Under the pieces are notes generated by a model. The model worked only from the letters and a program-made list of their open reading frames with translations. It searched no databases and was not told the origin of the DNA. Below are positions 58,301-64,000 of a stretch of DNA of 64,000 bases, piece by piece. Both the position numbers and the translations under genes were made by a program. Origin of the DNA: an uncultured Myxococcales bacterium (GTDB lineage: Bacteria; Myxococcota; Myxococcia; Myxococcales; Myxococcaceae); NCBI GenBank assembly GCA_937980205.1, contig CALJKW010000021.1, forward strand, positions 62,001-126,000, given 5' to 3'. Every line of letters begins with the position of its first letter. Positions within the stretch are counted from its first letter, which is position 1.

Positions 58301-60129
58301 TGAAGATGAAGAAGACGACACTCCTTTTCCTGCTGGCAGCGGCGCCGGCCTTCGCGGCCGCGCGCGCCGAGCTCTCACCCGACGGGCCGCTGACCGCGGG
58401 GTCCCCGGCGAGGCTCACGGTCACGACGGACGACCCGAGCGCGAGCCAGCCGTCGACGCCGCGCATCGCGGGGGCAGAGGTGCAGGCGGCCGGCACGACC
58501 AGCCGCGTGCAAATCATCAACGGCGAGGTGAAGCGCGAGACAGGCTTCACCTTCATCGTCGTCCCCGAGCGGGAAGGGACGCTCGAGATCCCGGCGATCT
58601 CCCTCGGCCGCGAGAGCACCGAGCCGCTGCAGGTCGCGGTGGTCCGCGACGCAGCTCCGACCGCTCGGCCGGCGCCCGAGCGGGAGAAGGCCCGGGCGTT
58701 CGTGCGCCTCGAGCTGCCGAAGCGGTCGCTCAGCGTGGGCGAAGCGGTGCCGGTCACCGTGCGCGCCTACTTCCGCGCGGGCACGTCGGCGATGCTGCGC
58801 GGAGAGCCGAAGCTCGACTCTGACGCGTTCACGCTGTCGGGCCTCTCACGCGAGCCGGCGCAGACCGAAGTGGAGGTCGACGGCGAGCGGTACCTGCAGG
58901 CCACGTGGAAGGGCGTGCTCTCCGCGGCGAAGCCGATGAAGGGCAAGCTGCAGGTCGAGCTGCCGGTCGAGCTGGCGTACCGCGAGACCTCGGCGGCGCC
59001 GCGGCAGCGGCGGTCGCTGAAGGACCTGTTCGGCGGCGACCCGTTCGCCAGCTCCTTCTTCGACGACCCGTTCTTCAAGCAGCACGCAGGAGCCTTCGAG
59101 GATCTCGACTCGTTCTTCGACATCGGTCAGCTCAAGCGTCGCGAGCTCACCCTGACGGGCAGCGCGGGAACGGTCACGGTTGCCGGCCTGCCGGAAGACG
59201 GCCGTCCGGCGGCCTTCAGCGGAGCGGTGGGGCAGTTCGAGCTGACGCTGGCGCCGCTGCCGAGCGTGCCCCGCGCAGGCGAGCCGCTGGCGCTCGAGCT
59301 GCGCGCGACGGGTACGGGGAACTTCGATCGCCTCTCGCTGAACGGCGTCCCCGAGAACGACGACTTGAAGGTCTACCCGGTGAAGAGCTCGCCGGCCGCC
59401 GACGCGCGCCGCGGCCCTCGCATCTTCAAGCAGACGATCGTGCCCCGCAGGCCGGGCACGGTGACGGTCCCTGCGTTCGAGCTGCCGTATTTCGACCCAG
59501 CGAAGGGCCGCTACGCGGTGGCGCGCACGCAGCCGCTGGAGCTCGTGGTCGGCGGAACGCCGGCCTCGCAACCCGCGCCGCAGCCGTTGCCGGACGTGGC
59601 GGGTGCGCCCTCGGTCGAGGCGCCTCCGCCTGAGCCCGACCAGTCGCCTGTGCCCGGCACGCTCGAGCCGCTCTACCGGCAGCCGCGCGTGTGGGCGCTC
59701 AGCGGCATCGGCGCGGCGGCCGTCGGCGTGCTCGCGCTCATCGGGGCGCTGCGCAGGAGCGCGCGGTGGGAGGAGCTCAGGCGCCGTGCCCGGCTGCGGC
59801 GCGCGGTGGCGCGTCGCACGGCCGAGCTTCGCCGTGCGGCTGCGCGTCGCGATGTCCACGGCTTCTTCTCGGCCGCGAGGCAGGCGCTGCAGCTGCGGCT
59901 CGGAGCGTTGTGGTCGATCGCTCCCGATGCGGTGACCGCGGCTGACGTCTCGGTGCGCCTGGGCGGCCGCGGCGCGGGCATTCGCGAGGTGCTCGAGCAG
60001 GCCGACCGGGCGAGCTTCGGCAGCGCACCGAGCGCCGACGGGCTCGAGGCCTGGCGCGACCGCGTGCTGGCCGAGCTCGAAGCGCTCGAGCACCACGTTT
60101 CCCCTTCACCGACGGAGAGCCACACATGA
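58300..60129 (+). CDS. batD: BatD-like secreted/membrane protein
   Basis: A 609-residue protein. ATG 58300 overlaps the previous stop; GTG 58297 is also possible. The signal peptide is MKMKKTTLLFLLAAAPAFAA. The extracytoplasmic part has repeated beta-sandwich domains typical of BatD/oxygen-tolerance proteins (FTFIVVPEREGTLEIPAISL; SVGEAVPVTVRAYFRAGTSA; GEPLALELRATGTGNFDRLS; TIVPRRPGTVTVPAFELPYF). A Pro-rich linker and a membrane helix (about 463-485) lead into a basic cytoplasmic helical domain (about 490-600). It overlaps batE by four bases. Confidence 0.93.
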   Translation: MKMKKTTLLFLLAAAPAFAAARAELSPDGPLTAGSPARLTVTTDDPSASQPSTPRIAGAEVQAAGTTSRVQIINGEVKRETGFTFIVVPEREGTLEIPAISLGRESTEPLQVAVVRDAAPTARPAPEREKARAFVRLELPKRSLSVGEAVPVTVRAYFRAGTSAMLRGEPKLDSDAFTLSGLSREPAQTEVEVDGERYLQATWKGVLSAAKPMKGKLQVELPVELAYRETSAAPRQRRSLKDLFGGDPFASSFFDDPFFKQHAGAFEDLDSFFDIGQLKRRELTLTGSAGTVTVAGLPEDGRPAAFSGAVGQFELTLAPLPSVPRAGEPLALELRATGTGNFDRLSLNGVPENDDLKVYPVKSSPAADARRGPRIFKQTIVPRRPGTVTVPAFELPYFDPAKGRYAVARTQPLELVVGGTPASQPAPQPLPDVAGAPSVEAPPPEPDQSPVPGTLEPLYRQPRVWALSGIGAAAVGVLALIGALRRSARWEELRRRARLRRAVARRTAELRRAAARRDVHGFFSAARQALQLRLGALWSIAPDAVTAADVSVRLGGRGAGIREVLEQADRASFGSAPSADGLEAWRDRVLAELEALEHHVSPSPTESHT

Positions 60130-60710
60130 AGACGGCATTGTTGACCCTGAGCTTGTTGGCGGCCCCGGCGTTCGCCGGTGGAGCCGAGGCGTTCGTGCGG
60201 CGTGCCGAGGCGCACGCCGCGGCGGGCGAGGAAGGCGAGGCGCAGCTCGCGTGGGAGCGCGCGCGGCTGCTCGCTCCGCGCGACGGCCGCGTTCGCGCCG
60301 CGACCGGTGAGGCCGGCCCGCCGGTGCTGCGCGAGCTGAGCCCCGACGAGTGGACGCTGCTGGCCCTGGGGTTCGGCGGCGTGGCGGCGGTGGGGCTGCT
60401 CGCAGCCGCCTGGGGTGCGCGGCGCCGCCTTCCCCGCGTGATGCTGGTGGCCGGCGGGCTGGCCAGCGCGGCGTCGCTCGTGGCGGCAGCGGCGGTCGCT
60501 CCGTCGCCGGATGCGGCGGTGGTGCTGCAGCCGGCCGTGGCGCGCATCGCTCCCTTCGAGCGTGCGGACGAGGCGTTCGCGGCGCGCGAGGGCAGCGTCG
60601 TCGAGCTCGAGCAGGAGCACGGCGAGTGGGTGCGGGTCTCGGCGCCGGGCGGCAGCGGCTGGCTGCCGAAGAGCGCGGTCGAGCGAATCGTGAGGACTCA
60701 ATCCGGCTGA
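60126..60710 (+). CDS. batE: BatE-like protein with C-terminal SH3-type domain
   Basis: A 194-residue protein that closes the Bat operon. It has a signal peptide (MKTALLTLSLLAAPAFA), a short TPR-like helical stretch (about 20-55), two hydrophobic helices (about 78-97 and 104-122), and a C-terminal bacterial SH3-like domain (about 135-190) with REGSVVELEQEHGEWVRVSA and GWLPKSAVERI. BatE proteins with this layout are found in MoxR-Bat operons; the SH3 part may bind cell-wall peptides. It ends before a 270-base gap. Confidence 0.88.
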   Translation: MKTALLTLSLLAAPAFAGGAEAFVRRAEAHAAAGEEGEAQLAWERARLLAPRDGRVRAATGEAGPPVLRELSPDEWTLLALGFGGVAAVGLLAAAWGARRRLPRVMLVAGGLASAASLVAAAAVAPSPDAAVVLQPAVARIAPFERADEAFAAREGSVVELEQEHGEWVRVSAPGGSGWLPKSAVERIVRTQSG

Positions 60711-60980
60711 GGTTGCCGGGAAGTACGAGGTCGAGGACGAACCAGAGGAAGAACGGACCGGCCTCCTCCGCCGCGGGGGCCGCCGCTCACGGAGTTGCTC
60801 AACCGACGGGTGGTCGCCGTTTTCAGTCAGATGCAGATCGGCGCGGCGAGCACGACTGCGGCCACGGTGAGCTCGAGGGGGCTTCATGGCTGCTCTGGGG
60901 TTCGTACCCGCCTGCGCGTGGGGCGGCGCCATCGGGCCGAATGGTGCACCTGCGGCCGGGCACTGCGTTACTCAAACCGT
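60711..60980. promoter_or_regulatory. Gene-free region upstream of the two-component operon
   Basis: 270 bases between batE and the response regulator. Open frames that cross it show no coding character. The promoter of the two-component operon should lie here. I found no confident -35/-10 or binding repeat. Confidence 0.45.
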
Positions 60981-61661
60981 ATGCGGGCGTTGCTGGTCGA
61001 AGACGACGAGCGCATCGGAGAGTTCGTCCACAGAGGACTGGGCCAGGACGGGCACGTCGTCGACTGGGCGCGACGGGGGGATGAGGGTCTCGAGCACCTC
61101 GGCGCCGGGGTTTACGACGCCGCGATCGTCGACGTCATGCTCCCCGGCAAGAGCGGGCTCGACGTCATCCGCGAGACGCGCAAGCGGCAGGTACGGACGC
61201 CGATCATCGTGCTCTCCGCGCGCGGCTCGGTGGAGGATCGGATCGCCGGCCTCGAGGCGGGCGCGGACGACTACCTCACCAAGCCGTTTTCCTTCGCCGA
61301 GCTGGTTGCGCGCCTGCACGCGCTCGTACGGCGCGCGGCCGTGCGCGAAGACCCCTACCGCCTGCAGTACGGGGGCGTGAGCCTCGACCTGCGCACGCGG
61401 CAGGTGGAGCGCGACGGGAAGCCGGTGCCACTGCAGGCCAAGGAGTTCGCACTGCTGGAGTACTTCCTACGCAACCCCGAGCGGGTCCTGTCCAAGACGA
61501 TGATCCTCGAGCACGTCTGGGAGTACGGTTTCGACCCGCAGACGAACGTCGTGGACGTGCTGGTCAGCCGGCTGCGCGGGAAGCTCGATCGCGGCCAACC
61601 GACGCGGCTCATCCACACCATCCGGGGAGCGGGCTATGTCCTCCGCCGCGAGGCCGCTTGA
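60981..61661 (+). CDS. OmpR/PhoB-family response regulator
   Basis: A 226-residue DNA-binding response regulator. The receiver domain has acidic pocket LLVEDDER, phosphoacceptor Asp51 in AAIVDVMLPGKSGLD, Ser in IIVLSARGSVED, and Lys in YLTKPFS. The winged-helix output domain (about 130-220) includes LQAKEFALLEYFLRNPERVL, EHVWEYGFDPQTNVVDVLVS and IHTIRGAGYVL, the classical OmpR recognition region. It resembles the CusR/CopR subgroup. It overlaps its kinase gene by 26 bases. Targets are not evident from the neighbours. Confidence 0.95.
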   Translation: MRALLVEDDERIGEFVHRGLGQDGHVVDWARRGDEGLEHLGAGVYDAAIVDVMLPGKSGLDVIRETRKRQVRTPIIVLSARGSVEDRIAGLEAGADDYLTKPFSFAELVARLHALVRRAAVREDPYRLQYGGVSLDLRTRQVERDGKPVPLQAKEFALLEYFLRNPERVLSKTMILEHVWEYGFDPQTNVVDVLVSRLRGKLDRGQPTRLIHTIRGAGYVLRREAA

Positions 61662-62955
61662 GCTGCGGGCGCCCGCGAGGGCGGCGCGCTCGCTCGCGTT
61701 CCGGCTGACGGCCTGGTACGCGGCGGTGTTCGCCCTCAGCCTGGCAACGCTGGCGGCGCTGGCGGTGCCCATCACCGCCGAGGTGCTGCGCTCGCAAGAC
61801 ACCGTGGTGCTTCAGTCGCGGGTCGAGCGGCACGTCGCGGTGCTGACGATGGGGCTGCCGGAGTACGAGCGCGCGGTTGAGCACTCGGCGGCCTTGGGGG
61901 AGCAGGAGCCGGCCGTGCGCGTACGCGACGGCAACGGCCGAACCGTGTACCAGCGCGGCGACGTGACCTCGGCGAGGGTCGTCACCGAACGGACGGCCGG
62001 GGAGTTCAGCGTCGAGCTCGGCTTCGGCGGCGGAGCGCTGGGGGCGATGGGCCGTCGGCTCAAGCCGGTCGCGGTCACGCTGCTGCTCGCGGCGCTGCTG
62101 CTGTCGGCGGTCGGCGGGTTTGCGTTGACGCGGCGCGGGCTGTCTCCTGTGCGCGAGCTCGCGGCCGCGGCGCGCGCGGTGAGCAGCTCGGGAGACTTGT
62201 CGAGGCGGGTGCCCGAGCGCGGCACGGGGGACGAGCTCGACGAGCTGTCGGTGCTGTTCAACCGGATGCTCGAGCGCAACAAGGCGCTCGTGGGCGGCAT
62301 GCGCGCCGCATTGGACGACGTGGCGCACGATCTGCGCACACCGCTGACGCGCCTGCGCGGAACCGCCGAGGTCGCGCTGCGCGGCGACGACGCACAGGCT
62401 GAGCGAGAGGCGCTGGCGGTGTGCATCGACGAGTGCGACCGGGTGCTGGCGATGCTGCGCACGCTGATGGACATCTCGGAGGCGGAGACGGGGCTGATGC
62501 GGCTCGACCGGCGGCCGGTGTCACTCGGGCGCCTCGCGCGCGAAGTGGTCGAGCTGTACGAGCTCGTCGCCGAGCAGGCCGGCGTCGAGCTTTCGGTCGT
62601 GGACGGCGCCGAGGTGACGGCCGAGGTCGACGTCGTCCGCATGCGGCAGGCCCTCGCGAACCTCCTCGACAACGCGGTGAAGTACACGCCCCGCGGCGGG
62701 CGGGTGAGCATCGAGGTCGTGCGCGAGGCAAACGAGTCGGTGGTGCGGGTGCGCGACACCGGCGCGGGAATTCCCGTGGAGGCACGAGCGCGTATCTTCG
62801 ACCGGCTCTACCGAGCGGAGCCGAGCCGGTCGAAGCCAGGCCTGGGGCTCGGTCTGTCGCTGGTACGGGCGATCGTCGTGGCCCACGGCGGTCGCGTCGA
62901 CGTGGAGAGCGCGGTGGGCCGAGGGTCGGTCTTCACCGTACGGCTGCCGCACTGA
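61636..62955 (+). CDS. Sensor histidine kinase
   Basis: A 439-residue membrane kinase. Helices at about 22-46 and 142-163 frame a periplasmic sensor of about 95 residues. A HAMP region follows (about 165-215), then the HisKA domain with phosphoaccepting His231 in DDVAHDLRTPLTRLRG, and the ATPase domain with N box QALANLLDNAVKYTP, G1 VRDTGAGIP, F box FDRLYRAEPS and G2 GLGLGLSLVR. It phosphorylates the overlapping regulator. The sensor domain resembles no ligand-binding fold that I can name. Confidence 0.95.
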   Translation: MSSAARPLELRAPARAARSLAFRLTAWYAAVFALSLATLAALAVPITAEVLRSQDTVVLQSRVERHVAVLTMGLPEYERAVEHSAALGEQEPAVRVRDGNGRTVYQRGDVTSARVVTERTAGEFSVELGFGGGALGAMGRRLKPVAVTLLLAALLLSAVGGFALTRRGLSPVRELAAAARAVSSSGDLSRRVPERGTGDELDELSVLFNRMLERNKALVGGMRAALDDVAHDLRTPLTRLRGTAEVALRGDDAQAEREALAVCIDECDRVLAMLRTLMDISEAETGLMRLDRRPVSLGRLAREVVELYELVAEQAGVELSVVDGAEVTAEVDVVRMRQALANLLDNAVKYTPRGGRVSIEVVREANESVVRVRDTGAGIPVEARARIFDRLYRAEPSRSKPGLGLGLSLVRAIVVAHGGRVDVESAVGRGSVFTVRLPH

Positions 62956-63102
62956 GCCGCACCGGCTGGCCTCACGGGTGGAGGCGCTAATGGCCGTGCG
63001 CAGCGGGGCCTCGGCCGTAAGGGCGTGGCGCGAAGGAAACGCTGCGGGAGCCCGTGGTACCCGCCCCAAGCGGCTGGCTTCATGCATGTCGTTGCGGGCG
63101 TC

Positions 63103-64000
63103 ATGAGCTCAACGACCCTTGGACGATCTCCGCCGACGCCTTCGCCGCGCCGCTCGGTCTTCACCGCGCTTCGGCTGGGGCGCCTGTTCGGCGTGGAGGT
63201 GCAGCTCGACTGGAGCGTGCTCGTCATCTTCGCGCTGATCATGGTGAACCTGGGCGTCGGCCTGTTCCCGGCGTGGCACCCGGATTGGGACCCGCTGCTC
63301 AGCTGGGGGACTGCTGCGGCTGCGGCGGTGCTGTTGCTGCTGTCGATTCTCCTGCACGAGCTCTCCCATGCGCTGGTGGGCCGCGCCCAGGGCATCGACG
63401 TCGACCGCATCACGCTGTTCGTCTTCGGCGGCGTGGCGCACATGCGCGGCGAGCCGAAGCGTCCCCGGGCGGAGCTGCTCATGGCCGGGGTGGGGCCGAT
63501 CACCAGCTTCCTGATCGGCGCCGGCGCGATCGTGCTGGGCCTGCTGCTGGCTCCGGATCGTCCGTGGAACGCTACGACCGTAGAGGAGCTCGAGGACCTG
63601 GTGCGCGAGCTCAAACCGCTGCCCACGCTGCTCCTCTGGCTCGGGCCCATCAACATCGCGCTCGCGGTGTTCAACCTGGTGCCGGGGTTCCCCCTCGACG
63701 GAGGGCGCGTTCTGCGCGCCCTGCTCTGGGGCGCGACCGGCGACTTCGTGAAGGCGACGCGGTGGGCGGCGTTCGCGGGCCAGGTCGTCGCGTGGTGCTT
63801 GATGGGCTGGGGCGTCATGCAGGCGCTCGCCGGCGGCGTCGGGCAGGGCCTGTGGCTCGTGCTCATCGGCTGGTTTCTCTTGGGCGCGGCGCGCTCGAGC
63901 GTCGGTCACGCGCTGCTGCGCGAAACGCTGAGCGACGTGCCGGTGGAGCGGGTGATGATCTCACGGCTCGGCACGGTGCCACCCGACCTCGACGTGGAGC
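63103..64000 (+). CDS. Site-2 protease family (M50) metallopeptidase with C-terminal CBS domain, cut by window end
   Basis: Partial, at least 299 residues. It is an intramembrane zinc protease: catalytic HELSH in LSILLHELSHALVGRAQG, and the second motif NLVPGFPLDGGRVLRALLW supplying the third zinc ligand Asp. About six hydrophobic helices lie between residues 30 and 270. A CBS domain starts near the end (LSDVPVERVMISRLGTVPPD), the usual layout of the SpoIVFB/Rv-type subfamily with CBS pairs. Starts at ATG 63103 or 63082 are both in frame. It follows the histidine kinase after 147 bases and could cleave a membrane-bound regulator. Confidence 0.93.
   Translation, partial: MSSTTLGRSPPTPSPRRSVFTALRLGRLFGVEVQLDWSVLVIFALIMVNLGVGLFPAWHPDWDPLLSWGTAAAAAVLLLLSILLHELSHALVGRAQGIDVDRITLFVFGGVAHMRGEPKRPRAELLMAGVGPITSFLIGAGAIVLGLLLAPDRPWNATTVEELEDLVRELKPLPTLLLWLGPINIALAVFNLVPGFPLDGGRVLRALLWGATGDFVKATRWAAFAGQVVAWCLMGWGVMQALAGGVGQGLWLVLIGWFLLGAARSSVGHALLRETLSDVPVERVMISRLGTVPPDLDVE

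Noticed and set aside
62991..63107. Small open frame of 38 codons with a GGAGG element between the kinase and the protease genes
   Set aside because: Its Arg/Ala-rich product shows no recognisable feature, and it overlaps the start region of the protease gene; support is too weak to call a gene.

Overview
The window is high-GC, densely packed bacterial DNA with GTG/TTG starts and many 1-8 base stop/start overlaps. It looks like chromosome of a myxobacterium (Myxococcota, probably Cystobacterineae-like). The pointers are a flagellum-like type III export cluster rich in TPR chaperones, PEGA-domain and cysteine-rich lipoproteins, two MoxR/DUF58 systems (one beside RDD and SpoIIM genes), a DUF1592/DUF1588 plus DUF1552 pair, and a myxobacterial-style glycosyltransferase. 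This assignment is an inference from gene content; no rRNA or taxonomic marker was searched.

Layout. 1-9.0 kb: the end of a non-flagellar type III secretion cluster. It holds the C-terminus of SctU, a separate SctU C-domain protein, three LcrH/SycD-like TPR chaperones, an orphan Cys/Trp/His-free protein with its own terminator (candidate secreted substrate), SctV, a double-FHA tail-anchored protein, a TPR lipoprotein and a small beta-barrel. 9.1-16.9 kb: an RDD / SpoIIM / DUF58 / MoxR / DUF4350 / DUF4129 / zinc-finger membrane cluster. 16.9-24.6 kb: a Cys-rich lipoprotein, a divergent Rho, an SppA protease fused to an outer-membrane-type barrel, two PEGA proteins and a stand-alone receiver. 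24.6-29.2 kb: topoisomerase IV parC-parE, with parE followed by a 74-bp tandem duplication of its own 3' end. 29.2-35.7 kb: two tandem cysteine-cluster membrane proteins, then a CzcCBA-type heavy-metal RND operon. 35.8-38.7 kb: four tRNAs (Pro, Arg, His, Arg) around two FtsX-like permeases that have no ATPase nearby. 38.8-42 kb: a patch of poorly conserved genes with a PIN toxin-antitoxin pair. 42-52.3 kb: glucose-6-phosphate dehydrogenase, an FHA protein, a heme/lectin lipoprotein with its DUF1552 partner, a GyrI-like protein, a glycosyltransferase, Lgt, tRNA-Lys, an MscS channel and a DUF4142 protein. 52.3-52.8 kb: a decayed gene in which an NrfD-like respiratory subunit is joined to the end of a cytochrome oxidase subunit IV. 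52.8-60.7 kb: a complete MoxR-Bat operon. 61-64 kb: a two-component system and a site-2 protease cut by the window end.

How the genes work together. SctU and SctV are core parts of an export gate and the SycD-like proteins are probably its chaperones. No secretin, needle or ATPase gene lies inside the window. The two MoxR/DUF58 systems represent two architectures of the same AAA+ ATPase plus VWA/DUF58 theme. The RND operon is a self-contained trans-envelope metal exporter. The two-component system at 61-63 kb has no obvious target inside the window.
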